In this document: positions 26,556-35,184 of the stretch, in pieces
How positions within the stretch are numbered: the first letter of the stretch is position 1
How the letters are laid out: each line of letters begins with the position of its first letter
Source of the DNA: Sunxiuqinia elliptica
GTDB taxonomy: Bacteria; Bacteroidota; Bacteroidia; Bacteroidales; Prolixibacteraceae
Direction of reading: 5' to 3'
Length of the DNA: 64,000 bases
Assembly: GCF_900113005.1 (NCBI RefSeq)
Contig: NZ_FONW01000002.1
Span: 806,001 to 870,000 of the forward strand
Notes under the pieces: generated by a model
The model's input: the letters and a program-made list of their open reading frames with translations, nothing else
Database searches by the model: none
Told to the model about the DNA's origin: nothing
Translations under genes and position numbers: made by a program

Positions 26556-27737
26556 ATGCAAATTTTGGTATTGTTAAATTTTGCAGCAGCTCTACAGGGT
26601 TTCTTTTTAACTTATCTCATTGCGCAGAATAAACCAAGAGATAACCGCTCGTGGGTTTTAGGACTATTAACTTTTGTGCTTTCGCTGAGTTTGTTGGGGG
26701 GCGTTTACGGCTTGTCGGGGTATTACAAGGTTTTTCCGCATTTTACGAATGTCGCCGATCCGCTGTTCCTGCTTTATGGTCCTTTGCTTTTTGTATATAT
26801 CTACGTGCTAACCCATAATCATCTACCTAAATACTATTTTCTGCATGCCCTTCCTTTTGTCATTTATGTTCTTGCTTTTATCCCATTGTATTTAAAAAGT
26901 GGTGAAGAGAAAATTCAGTTTGTAGAGGCGATATTTTTGAATGATCACGTTCCGTTAAAAGCCTTACTAATGCAGGTGGGACGGGTAATTCACATTTTAA
27001 TATATATTGTTGTAAGTTTGTTTTTTGTACGCATGTATCAGCAGAAAATAAAAGACAATTTCTCCGATATTGAGAAAATTTCGTTGGAACAGGCGAAACG
27101 TTTACTTTACCTTTTTTTACTGATGTTGTTGGGAGCTTTAGTCGCATTTGTTTTAGGGTATTTCTTGTCGTATAGTTTCTCAATATCAAACAATATTATC
27201 GGACTGTTTGTAGGCGTGCTGATTTATGCCTTAGCCTATTCAACTTGGAACAAACAGCATGTGCATTTGGGAAAAGCTAACGAAAAGCCGTCAGCTCCTG
27301 ATTTATCGGAGGTGAAAATGACACTGGCAGAGGAATTCGATAAGCAAAAAGGACGACGGGTTTTTGTGCTTAGCGAAGAGCAGTTTCATGATTTTTCAAA
27401 GCGATTGGAACAAGCTGTTGAGCAAGAAAAACTCTTTACAGAAAATGAAATTTCGTTGGCAGAACTAAGCAAAAAAATAGCAATTCAACCGTACCAATTA
27501 TCAGAGTTAATCAGTCGCTTATACGGTGAGTCATTTTTCGACTTCATTAATCGCCATCGGATTGAAGAAATCAAAAGTCGGTTGAAAGATCCGGAATCTG
27601 AAACTTTTTCCTTGTTAGGAATTGCAATGGATTGTGGGTTTAATTCAAAGTCGTCATTCAATACGGCATTTAAAAAGTTTACAGGACAAACCCCCAGCGA
27701 ATACCGTAGAAAAGAACGCTTAAGATCAACGATGTAA
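26556..27737 (+). CDS. AraC-family regulator with N-terminal multi-TM sensor
   Basis: A 393-residue protein. The first 225 residues hold about seven hydrophobic helices, a common sensor module in Bacteroidota AraC regulators. After a cytoplasmic linker comes an AraC-type double helix-turn-helix (about 295-390), including LAELSKKIAIQPYQLSELI for the first motif and LLGIAMDCGFNSKSSFNTAFKKFTGQTPSEYR for the second. It should sense an envelope signal and act on DNA from the membrane. ATG 26556 gives MQILVLLNF; a TTG twelve bases upstream is also possible. It is 10 bp upstream of a second AraC-type gene with a similar DNA-binding end, and both probably form one regulatory unit. Confidence 0.85.
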   Translation: MQILVLLNFAAALQGFFLTYLIAQNKPRDNRSWVLGLLTFVLSLSLLGGVYGLSGYYKVFPHFTNVADPLFLLYGPLLFVYIYVLTHNHLPKYYFLHALPFVIYVLAFIPLYLKSGEEKIQFVEAIFLNDHVPLKALLMQVGRVIHILIYIVVSLFFVRMYQQKIKDNFSDIEKISLEQAKRLLYLFLLMLLGALVAFVLGYFLSYSFSISNNIIGLFVGVLIYALAYSTWNKQHVHLGKANEKPSAPDLSEVKMTLAEEFDKQKGRRVFVLSEEQFHDFSKRLEQAVEQEKLFTENEISLAELSKKIAIQPYQLSELISRLYGESFFDFINRHRIEEIKSRLKDPESETFSLLGIAMDCGFNSKSSFNTAFKKFTGQTPSEYRRKERLRSTM

Positions 27738-27747
27738 CGAAAAGCCT

Positions 27748-29541
27748 GTGGAAACAATACCTGAAAAGACGATTGCTGTGCTGCCCTTTGTAAACCGAAG
27801 CGGTGATGCTGAAATTGAATATTTTAGCGATGGCATAACGGAAGAAATTATTAATGCTTTAGCCGGAATTCGTAAGCTAAGAGTAACTTCCAGAACCTCA
27901 TCTTTTTATTTCAAGAATAAGCAAGTTCCGGTCAGACAGATTGCTCGGGAGCTTGATGTGGAGACGATTCTGGAGGGAAGTGTGCGGTTGGGAGGAGACA
28001 CCATTCGAATAACAGCTCAGTTAGTTCATGCGGAAGAAGACTTTCATTTTTGGTCAGAAAGTTGGGATCGTAAATTAGTCAATATCTTTGAAATTCAGGA
28101 TGAAATAAGCTTGTTGATTGCCGACAAGCTACGGGAGCAATATGGTCATCTTGAAATTCACGATCATTTGGTGAAAAGGAGAACGGAGAATCTCGATGCC
28201 TATGAATATTCATTGAAAGCACGCTTTCATTTCAACAAGTGGAACCCGGTGGATGTACAAAAAGCGATTGAGTTGTACGAGAAAGCAATCGCTTTGGATC
28301 CTAAGCATACCGATTCGTATGTTGGGCTGGCTGATGCTTATAGCTTTTTTGCTGTTACCGAGCTAATACCGCATCAGGAAGCTTGGCAAAAAGTAAGAGA
28401 CTCCCTTGATAAAGCTTATGCCTTGAATCCGGAGCATGCCGGAGTGCATTATTTGCTGGCGAATCTGGCTTTTTTTTATGATGCTGATTTTCAGCAAGCT
28501 TTTCAGTGTGCTCTTCAGTCGATTGAGTTGAAACCCAACTATGCTGAAGCGCAACAGTTTGTTTCTCTGTTGTACATGATTTCAGGACAAATGGAGAAAG
28601 CCAAACAGCATCTGGAAATTGCTTTTCGGATTGACCCACTTTCGCAGGAAACACTGTTTTACCGGGCTTACTTTCACTATCGAAATGAGCAGTACGAGAA
28701 TGCCTTGTCTCTTTTTGATGAATGCCTGAGCCAGAATCCTCATAATGTTCCCGCTTATATTATGCGAAGCTATTGTTTGCTGAAGATGAATCGTTCCGAT
28801 GATACCATCGAGTTTCTGCATAAAATGCCTGAAGAAATCGTGGTTCAGAATGAGCGTTTGGGGATTACCTGTTTAACTTATCTCCTAAAAGGGGAAGGAG
28901 CAAAAGCCCAAATGTATTTTGGGCAGCTGAAGCAAGAAGCTCAAAAGCCAACTTCTTTTCAAGCACATTCCTATTTGTACTTGGCTTATGCGATAATCAA
29001 AAATAACGATGAAGCCTTTGCTTGGTTGGAGGAAGCTCTGCAGTTGAAGTCATCGGTTTTGTTGTTGAGCTATACCGATCCGTTGTCCAATAATTTGAAA
29101 GATGACTCGCGTTATGCGCATTATCACAGCCTGTTGTATGGCTCGAAAGAAGAGGCACTCACTGTTCAAAAGGAAAAACAACCTTTGCTGGATCTTGCTA
29201 CTGCAGATCGTTACCAGGAGCTCTTGCTGCGTTTTATGAAGGAGGAACAGCCTTTTCTAATTCCCAACTTATCACTTCAATCTTTGGCCGACCAGCTTGA
29301 AATTCACCCAAATAAATTGTCCTGGTTATTGAATGAGCAATTGGGGCAGAATTTTAATGAGTTTATCAATCATTTTCGAATTGAATACTTTAAAACGCTG
29401 GTTCTCGATCCGGAGAATAACCATATTTCCTTGCTTGGTTTGGCTTATGAAAGTGGCTTCAACTCGAAAACGGTTTTCAATACCTATTTTAAAAAGCAAG
29501 AAGGAATAACTCCCAAAGAATTTCTAAAGCAGAATGGCTGA
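27748..29541 (+). CDS. TolB-like/TPR/AraC-HTH fusion regulator
   Basis: A 597-residue soluble protein starting with GTG 10 bp after the preceding regulator. Residues about 5-140 match the TolB amino-terminal-like (FlgO-type) domain often attached to adenylate cyclases and CadC-type regulators: IAVLPFVNRSGDAEIEYFSD, ITEEIINALAGI, LEGSVRLGGDTIRITAQLV. Residues about 150-470 are TPR repeats. The end (about 490-597) is an AraC-type HTH with SLLGLAYESGFNSKTVFNTYFKK, close to the HTH of the upstream gene. The HTH sits at the C-terminus rather than the N-terminus usual for TolB-like regulators. It may have arisen by fusion next to a duplicated AraC domain. Target genes are unknown. Confidence 0.8.
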   Translation: METIPEKTIAVLPFVNRSGDAEIEYFSDGITEEIINALAGIRKLRVTSRTSSFYFKNKQVPVRQIARELDVETILEGSVRLGGDTIRITAQLVHAEEDFHFWSESWDRKLVNIFEIQDEISLLIADKLREQYGHLEIHDHLVKRRTENLDAYEYSLKARFHFNKWNPVDVQKAIELYEKAIALDPKHTDSYVGLADAYSFFAVTELIPHQEAWQKVRDSLDKAYALNPEHAGVHYLLANLAFFYDADFQQAFQCALQSIELKPNYAEAQQFVSLLYMISGQMEKAKQHLEIAFRIDPLSQETLFYRAYFHYRNEQYENALSLFDECLSQNPHNVPAYIMRSYCLLKMNRSDDTIEFLHKMPEEIVVQNERLGITCLTYLLKGEGAKAQMYFGQLKQEAQKPTSFQAHSYLYLAYAIIKNNDEAFAWLEEALQLKSSVLLLSYTDPLSNNLKDDSRYAHYHSLLYGSKEEALTVQKEKQPLLDLATADRYQELLLRFMKEEQPFLIPNLSLQSLADQLEIHPNKLSWLLNEQLGQNFNEFINHFRIEYFKTLVLDPENNHISLLGLAYESGFNSKTVFNTYFKKQEGITPKEFLKQNG

Positions 29542-29645
29542 TTGTTAGCTATGATCTGGCGGGGAATTATGATTTTTAATCCTAGGGTGGTTATTTTGAA
29601 GGACTACTCCGTGATTTCTTTCTTTTAATTTATCAATTGATATTT

Positions 29646-29677
29646 TTTGAAAAGCAAATAGAGGTTTGTTATATTCG
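29646..29677 (+). promoter_or_regulatory. Candidate promoter of the small lipoprotein gene
   Basis: TTTG (29646-29649), a 20-bp spacer and TATATTCG (29670-29677) approach the TTTG/TAnnTTTG consensus with one mismatch. It lies 68 bp before the ATG of the lipoprotein gene. Confidence 0.3.
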
Positions 29678-29744
29678 CATTATTACTATCAATAGGTAGA
29701 TGATGAATGGATGTATATAACCTTTATAAAAAGATAAGTTAACT

Positions 29745-30221
29745 ATGAAAACAATTCATGTTTTAGCCTTGCTACTTACTACAATGTTATTTACAAGTTG
29801 TTCTAATTCCAGTTTAGATGTTGTTCCTCCTTATCTTTATACCTTTCATCTTAAGTTTGTCGATGCAGAGAATAACAATGTATTGGAAGACTTAGATGCA
29901 AATTTTTTAGCGGCTAGTTTTAGTGTAGCTCCATCATCAAAAGAAGAGGTAGAAGCCTTTGGGGTTAAAAGTGTAAAAATAGGTGATGAACTCTATTTAG
30001 AAGTAGGTGTTGCTTCCAATCCAAATAAACAATTGGAAAGCATCGATTTCAACCTAATTAGCGAGGAGATATTTAACGACGATGAAAACCACCAGGTTAA
30101 GACTGTTTGGAAATGGGAAAATAGAATTGATAATACTCCATTTGAGATAATTTTAGGTGATCGAAACTTAAACTCAAAAGTTGTTACTTCATCTTTTAAG
30201 TACTTTATAGTTGAGCTATAG
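29745..30221 (+). CDS. Small lipoprotein of unknown function
   Basis: A 158-residue protein with a lipoprotein signal peptide: hydrophobic stretch LALLLTTMLFTSC with lipobox Cys19. The mature part is about 140 residues, acidic, with a likely beta-sandwich character (strands such as YTFHLKFVDAENNNVLEDL and LYLEVGVASNP). No conserved family is recognised. It appears to be a monocistronic gene with its own weak promoter and an isolated hairpin terminator 150 bp downstream. A perfect 12-bp palindrome, TGGCTTAAGCCA, lies at 30247-30258 shortly after its stop. Bacteroidota genomes contain many such lineage-specific lipoproteins. Confidence 0.7.
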   Translation: MKTIHVLALLLTTMLFTSCSNSSLDVVPPYLYTFHLKFVDAENNNVLEDLDANFLAASFSVAPSSKEEVEAFGVKSVKIGDELYLEVGVASNPNKQLESIDFNLISEEIFNDDENHQVKTVWKWENRIDNTPFEIILGDRNLNSKVVTSSFKYFIVEL

Positions 30222-30368
30222 TTGTTTATTAGCTTAATTTCTTAGGTGGCTTAAGCCATCCTGTTCTATGTAATTATTTGGCTTAAGTTAAATACGATTT
30301 TAGGATAATGAAAGGTTAATTAAAAAGCGTCATCTTTTTTCGATTAACATGATTCTATCAATGATATG

Positions 30369-30399
30369 TACCGGGAGGTTTTCCTCTCGGTATTTTTTT
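30369..30399 (+). terminator. Rho-independent terminator
   Basis: A compact hairpin with a 10-bp stem (TACCGGGAGG and CCTCTCGGTA, one G-T pair) and a TTTT loop is followed by seven T residues. It fits termination of the small lipoprotein transcript. The rest of the 425-bp spacer (30400-30570) holds nothing I recognise. Confidence 0.85.
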
Positions 30400-30570
30400 G
30401 ATTAATATTTTGAATGTCAAAAGAGATTGACGCTCAGGATGAGCATTTGAGGAGAGATTTCAAGTTAATAAAAGTTGCCACTATTTATTGCGACAAAAAC
30501 TAACTGCCAGGGATTTTGCTCTCATGGGGATGGAATTATAATTCCGAACTTCTCTACGTTTATCTCGAAC

Positions 30571-30599
30571 GTTTACCCGATGCCTTGTTGTTAGGTTTG
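30571..30599 (+). promoter_or_regulatory. Candidate promoter of the MDR oxidoreductase gene
   Basis: TAGGTTTG at 30592-30599 matches the TAnnTTTG -7 box, 47 bp before the start codon at 30647. The -33 region GTTTA (30571-30575) is a weak match. Confidence 0.35.
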
Positions 30600-30646
30600 C
30601 ATCATGATTTCATTGTAAGTCAATTCGTAAAACAAAAATTAGAACA

Positions 30647-31636
30647 ATGGAAAGAATGATGAAAGCAATTGTTGCTACAGGATATGGAGGCCCGGATGTG
30701 CTAAAATTAAAGCAAGTGCCGGTGCCGGAGCCAAAAAACAACGAAGTTTTGGTTGAAGTGCATGCCGCTTCGGCGACTACTGCCGATGGGATGATGCGAA
30801 CTGGCAAACCTTATGTAGGACGATTATTCACCGGAATATTAAAACCGAAACATGCGATTCCGGGAACTGGTTTTGCAGGAGTGGTCAAAGCTGTTGGAAG
30901 CCAGGTGAAAGATTTTCGCAAGGGAGATCGTGTATTTGGAGAAACTACGCTTGGTTTTTGTACGAATGCAGAATATGTTGTCGTTCGCAAAAATGATGTG
31001 ATGCTACCCATGCCCGACAATCTTAGCTTTGTTGAAGCTGCCTCGTTTTGCGATGGGCACCTGACCTCGTTAAACTTCTTGACTGGCATCGGTCACATAC
31101 AAGCGGGCCAAAAGATACTAATAAATGGAGCTTCCGGAAGTTTGGGGACTGCGGCCATTCAGTTGGCAAAGCATTTGGGGGCAGAAGTGACTGGAGTTTG
31201 TAGCACTCGAAATGTAGGCTTGGTAAAATCGTTGGGGGCTGATCATGCCATTGATTATACCAAAAAAGATTTTACCAAACTTGGCAATAGCTACGATGTT
31301 GTGTACGATACGATTGGGAAAAGCTCTTTTTCAAAATGCAGATACATTCTTACTGATTCCGGGGTTTACCTTTCACCTGTTCTTCGGTTTTCGTTGCTGG
31401 TGCAAATGGCACGAACAGCTTTGTTTGGGCAAAAGAAGGCCAAGTTTGGAGCTACCGGACTCCTTTCTGAAAAAGAATTGCGAAAGCTGCTTAATGAGTT
31501 AGTTGATCTCTTTAAGGAAGGACATTTGAAGACTCTTATCGATCGGCAATATCCGCTTGAAAAAGTTGCTGAGGCACACACCTATATTGCTTCCGGTCAT
31601 AAAAAAGGGAATGTTGTTATTGTGGTCAAATCCTAA
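30647..31636 (+). CDS. MDR-family NAD(P)-dependent alcohol dehydrogenase/quinone reductase
   Basis: A 329-residue medium-chain reductase. The N-terminal GroES-like domain has PEPKNNEVLVEVHAAS and PGTGFAGVV. The Rossmann domain carries INGASGSLGTAAIQLAKHLGAEVTGVCS, and the protein ends in PLEKVAEAHTYIASGHKKGNVVIVV, typical of zinc-free quinone oxidoreductase-like members. The structural-zinc cysteine cluster is absent. It probably reduces quinones or activated carbonyls with NADPH. Alternative in-frame ATGs at 30656 and 30659 give MMKAIVATGYG, the commoner family start; the first ATG is annotated but the true start may be one of these. The gene has its own predicted promoter and is followed 27 bp later by a DUF4386 gene. 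Confidence 0.85.
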   Translation: MERMMKAIVATGYGGPDVLKLKQVPVPEPKNNEVLVEVHAASATTADGMMRTGKPYVGRLFTGILKPKHAIPGTGFAGVVKAVGSQVKDFRKGDRVFGETTLGFCTNAEYVVVRKNDVMLPMPDNLSFVEAASFCDGHLTSLNFLTGIGHIQAGQKILINGASGSLGTAAIQLAKHLGAEVTGVCSTRNVGLVKSLGADHAIDYTKKDFTKLGNSYDVVYDTIGKSSFSKCRYILTDSGVYLSPVLRFSLLVQMARTALFGQKKAKFGATGLLSEKELRKLLNELVDLFKEGHLKTLIDRQYPLEKVAEAHTYIASGHKKGNVVIVVKS

Positions 31637-31663
31637 AACAAACTCAAAATTTTTAATGAGCCA

Positions 31664-32410
31664 ATGATTTTGGCAATCCTCAATGCTATGAAAACAATTG
31701 AAATAATGGATCCATTGAAAAATAATGCCCGTCTGGCAGGTGTTTTTTACTTGGTAGTCATTCTTACGGGACTGTTTAGCGAGTTAGCTGTCCGATCTGA
31801 AATTATTGTTCCCGGAGATGCTGCGGCAACAGCAGCTCATATTGCAGACAAGGAATTTCTCTTCAGAATGGGCTTTGTTAGTGATTTGGTGATGGTCATG
31901 AGCGACGTGGTATTGGCTTTGCTGTTCTATTTGATCTTAAGACCTTTAAACAATGCGCTTTCGTTACTTGCTGCTTTTTTTAGATTGGCTCAGGCAAGTG
32001 TTTTGGGCATCAACCTACTCAATTATTATTGGCCCCTCCTAATCCTGAAGGATCAGTTTATGGGCCCTTTTAGTGAAGTGCAATTGAATGCCTTGGTGCT
32101 ATTTTTCCTGAATGCCCATTCGTATGGTTACCTGATTAGTGGTGTCTTTTTCGGACTGAGTTGTTTGATCCTTGGATCCTTACTTTTTAAATCAACATAC
32201 TTCCCCCGGTGGTTGGGAAGCTTAGTGGTAGTTGCTGGAGCGAGCTATTTGATCGATTGCTTGACGAATTTCCTTTGGCCTGAATATGCTTCCATCAGCG
32301 AGTTATTGGTGTTCTCTGTCGCTGTTGTTTCAGAACTTAGCTTATGCCTATTTCTGTTGATCAAGGGGACTTCGAAACGCAAATTTCATATTTCTGGTAC
32401 TATTAAATAA
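31664..32410 (+). CDS. DUF4386 domain-containing membrane protein
   Basis: A 248-residue integral membrane protein with six predicted helices, matching the DUF4386 family in length and in patterns such as NARLAGVFYLVVILTGLFSE, LILRPLNNALSLLAAFFRLAQA and NAHSYGYLISGVFFGLSCLILGSLLFKS. The function of the family is not established. The start could also be at an internal ATG (31688 or 31706), since the first eight residues before MKTIEIMD lack family support. It is 27 bp after the MDR oxidoreductase gene and 13 bp before a beta-lactamase-like hydrolase gene, so the three probably form one transcription unit ending at the hairpin at 33559. Confidence 0.8.
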   Translation: MILAILNAMKTIEIMDPLKNNARLAGVFYLVVILTGLFSELAVRSEIIVPGDAAATAAHIADKEFLFRMGFVSDLVMVMSDVVLALLFYLILRPLNNALSLLAAFFRLAQASVLGINLLNYYWPLLILKDQFMGPFSEVQLNALVLFFLNAHSYGYLISGVFFGLSCLILGSLLFKSTYFPRWLGSLVVVAGASYLIDCLTNFLWPEYASISELLVFSVAVVSELSLCLFLLIKGTSKRKFHISGTIK

Positions 32411-32423
32411 TTATTTTAATTTT

Positions 32424-33533
32424 ATGAAAATGAACAATCTAAATAAAATAAAACGAAATAGCCCGATGAATTGGGTGAGGAGTATCGTGCTTGGACTTTT
32501 GTGTCTGGCAGCACATGAGGCCTATTCTCAAACACTCGAAGCTAAAGTTGATAGTATCCTTCAGGATAAATTTCAGGCCTATGCGACAGGTGCAGTATTT
32601 CTTGTTTCGCAGGATGGTTTGCCGGCATATCGAAAAGCCTTAGGGAAAGCAAATATTGAGCTGGATGTGGATATGAATCCCGAAAGTGTATTTAAAATTG
32701 GTTCAATGACTAAGCAATTTACGGCTGTTGCTGTTTTGATGCTTGCAGAAAATGAAGAGTTGAGTTTAGCAGATGACATCACCCAATTTATTCCGGATTA
32801 TCCAACTCATGGGGAATCAATCACCATTCATCAGCTATTAACACATACTTCGGGTATTAAGAATTTTACAGAAATGAAGTCAATCATGACGATTGCTCAG
32901 AAAGATTTGAGCCCCAAAGAGCTTATTGATTTTTTTAAGGATGAGCCCATGGATTTTAAACCCGGAGAGGAGTTTAAGTACAGTAATTCAAGCTATGTTA
33001 TTTTAGGTTACATCATCGAGTTGGTTTCAGGAATGAGTTATGAGGACTTTATTGAAAAGAACATTTTCCAAAAGTTAGGCATGAATGATTCGCGTTATGC
33101 GACTGATCGCGAAATTGTGCAAAACCGAGCTTATGGTTATCAACAAACGAATGAAGGCTATGTGAATAAAAGACACATTAGCTTTAATATTACCTATTCG
33201 GCAGGCTCACTAATGTCAACAGTCGATGACCTGTTGAAATGGCAAGAAGCTCTGAATAGTAACAAACTGTTGAGTCCGGAAACAACTCAATTGGCTTTTA
33301 CAAATTATGAGCTAAACAATGGAGAGAAAATCGATTATGGTTATGGCTGGCATTTAAAAAGTTTGAATAATATGTCGGTAAGAGAACATGGAGGAAGCAT
33401 CTTTGGCTTTAAGTCGATGGCTGTTTATATTCCTGAAAGAGACATTTATGTTGTTGGATTGACCAATTGCGACTGTGTTTCGCCAACCCAGATCGTGCGG
33501 GATATCGCTGTGTTGGCAGCAGAAAGTTTATAA
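32424..33533 (+). CDS. Serine hydrolase, class C beta-lactamase/DD-peptidase-like
   Basis: A 369-residue secreted serine hydrolase of the beta-lactamase class C/AmpH-like family. The three active-site motifs are intact: SMTK at 94-97 (Ser94 nucleophile, Lys97), YSN at 186-188 and HGG at 322-324. An N-terminal signal sequence ends near EAYSQ (residue 36). Because it is preceded by a basic extension, the start at the internal ATG (Met15, MNWVRSIVLG) is also plausible. Members of this family are mostly peptidoglycan- or peptide-directed esterases or peptidases rather than true resistance enzymes, and nothing here shows antibiotic hydrolysis. It is the last gene of a three-gene unit and faces a convergent sulfatase gene. 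Confidence 0.85.
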   Translation: MKMNNLNKIKRNSPMNWVRSIVLGLLCLAAHEAYSQTLEAKVDSILQDKFQAYATGAVFLVSQDGLPAYRKALGKANIELDVDMNPESVFKIGSMTKQFTAVAVLMLAENEELSLADDITQFIPDYPTHGESITIHQLLTHTSGIKNFTEMKSIMTIAQKDLSPKELIDFFKDEPMDFKPGEEFKYSNSSYVILGYIIELVSGMSYEDFIEKNIFQKLGMNDSRYATDREIVQNRAYGYQQTNEGYVNKRHISFNITYSAGSLMSTVDDLLKWQEALNSNKLLSPETTQLAFTNYELNNGEKIDYGYGWHLKSLNNMSVREHGGSIFGFKSMAVYIPERDIYVVGLTNCDCVSPTQIVRDIAVLAAESL

Positions 33534-33558
33534 CGAAAAGGCAATAAGATAGATGAAG

Positions 33559-33608
33559 CTAAAGACGAGCACATCAGTTCAATCCCGAACAGATGTGTCC
33601 GTCTTTAG
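33559..33608 (+). terminator. Bidirectional hairpin between convergent genes
   Basis: CTAAAGACGAGCACATC (33559-33575) pairs with GATGTGTCCGTCTTTAG (33592-33608) at 15 of 17 positions, with an inner GTTC/GAAC pairing extending the stem. It lies 25 bp after the hydrolase stop and 52 bp beyond the stop of the convergent sulfatase. The T-run is weak on both sides. Confidence 0.6.
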
Positions 33609-33660
33609 TTATAACGGATATTGTTAAAATGAAAAGCTATAAAAACATGTCAAGTTGATG

Positions 33661-35184
33661 TTACCGATAGCCTTTCCCTTGTTTTACGGTCTCAATAATT
33701 GTTTCGAATTCTTTCATTTTTTTAGGGTACTGATCGCTTAAATTGGTGGTTTCAGCAGCATCTTGTTTTAAGTTGAAAAGCATCGGTTGAGATGTTCCTT
33801 TTTGTTGAGGAATGAATTTCCAATCGCCTTTTCGGATCGCATTGGTGCCGGAATTATTTTGAGTGAGCACTTCGTTGTGGTGCGTTTTGCTGCGTTTTCC
33901 CAGAATAACATCCAGTGCAGTCCGGCTATCCGGGGCTTCTCCTTTTTCAAGCTTGTAGTGGGTCAACTTTGCAAACGAGGCGAAAAGGTCAATGTAACTA
34001 AGAATAGCGTCCGATGTTCCGGGTTTGATGGTTCCTTTCCATCGTGAGATCAATGGCATTCGTGTTCCACCTTCAAACAAAGTATATTTTCCACCACGCA
34101 ACCCGCCGGCCGGATCATGGCCATTCAAATTGGCTAAACCGCCATCCCGGTAGCCTTCTTCTACACGGGGACCATTATCGCTGGAGAAAATAACCAGCGT
34201 ATTTTCGTCAAGCCCGTTTTCTTTAAGGGCTTGCATGATTTGACCAACTGACCAGTCCATCTCCTGCAACACATCGCCGTAAACCCCGCATTCGCTGGAG
34301 CCTTTAAATAGAGTATTGGGTACGCGTGGTTCGTGAATGGTGTGTGGGGCAAAGTAGAGGAAGAACGCTTGTTCTTTATTCTCTTGAATAAACTCAACGG
34401 CTTTGCTGGTTATGTCTTCCGACATGTGTTCATCTACCCAAAGGGCATTCTTTCCACCGGTCATGTAACCTATCCGGCTGATGCCATTCACAATGGTTTG
34501 ATCGTGCCCGTGCAGGTACATGAGCTTGAGTAGCTCCGGATGCTCTTTCCCGGTAGGCCAGTTGCCAACAGGTCCTTTAAAACTTACCTAAATCGGATCA
34601 TTGGCCTCAAGACCAACCACCTGATCATTCTCCAGGTAAACGCAAGGCACCCGGTCGTTGGTTGCCGGAATGATGAACGAATAATCAAAACCAATGGTTT
34701 GCAGCCCCGGTTTAATTTGCTGATTAAAATCCGGATTCCCTTCACCTAAGCCCAGATGCCATTTGCCCACACAAGCCGTTGTGTAACCTTGCTTTTGCAT
34801 AAGAGCTGGCAGGGTAAGTTCATCCGGTTTGATTAACATGGGAGCATCGCCAGGCAAAATTTCTGCATTTTTACGCCAGGCATATTGTCCGGTAATGAGT
34901 GAAAAACGACTAGGCGTGCAGGTTGAAGCCGGTGCATAAGCACTGGTAAAGCGGATACCTTCACTTGCCAATTGGTCAATGTTGGGTGTTTTTACTTTGG
35001 TAGCACCATAGCAGCCCAAGTCGCCGTAGCCAACATCATCAGTCAGAATGACAATAACATTGGGTTGTTCTTTTCCTTTTTCTGCTGAAATTCCTTGCTG
35101 TGGCATTATGCCAAGTGCAGCAAGCCCCCCAAAGAGAAGACTCTTTGGGAGGTTTCCTTTTGATGGTATGGGGTTGGTCATCAT
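33661..35184 (-). pseudogene. Sulfatase gene interrupted by one in-frame amber codon
   Basis: Reading right to left, the frame encodes a type I sulfatase: signal sequence, ILTDDVGYGDLG metal site, CTPSR formylglycine motif with Cys89, and GKWHLG. At codon 199 (34588-34590) a TAG follows LEANDPI. The same frame then continues without shift through VSFKGPVGNWPTG, THNE-type and closing segments for 308 more residues, so the full product would be about 507 residues, normal for the family. Relatives usually have Gln at the amber position, so a single C-to-T change in CAG explains it. Downstream coding sequence is otherwise intact, hinting at a recent mutation, a sequencing error or suppression. 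It overlaps the DUF5107 gene by 4 bp. Confidence 0.85.

Noticed and set aside
32424-33533. Calling the serine hydrolase an antibiotic-resistance beta-lactamase
   Set aside because: The SxxK/YxN/HGG motifs are shared with peptidases and esterases, and nothing in the sequence or context points to resistance.
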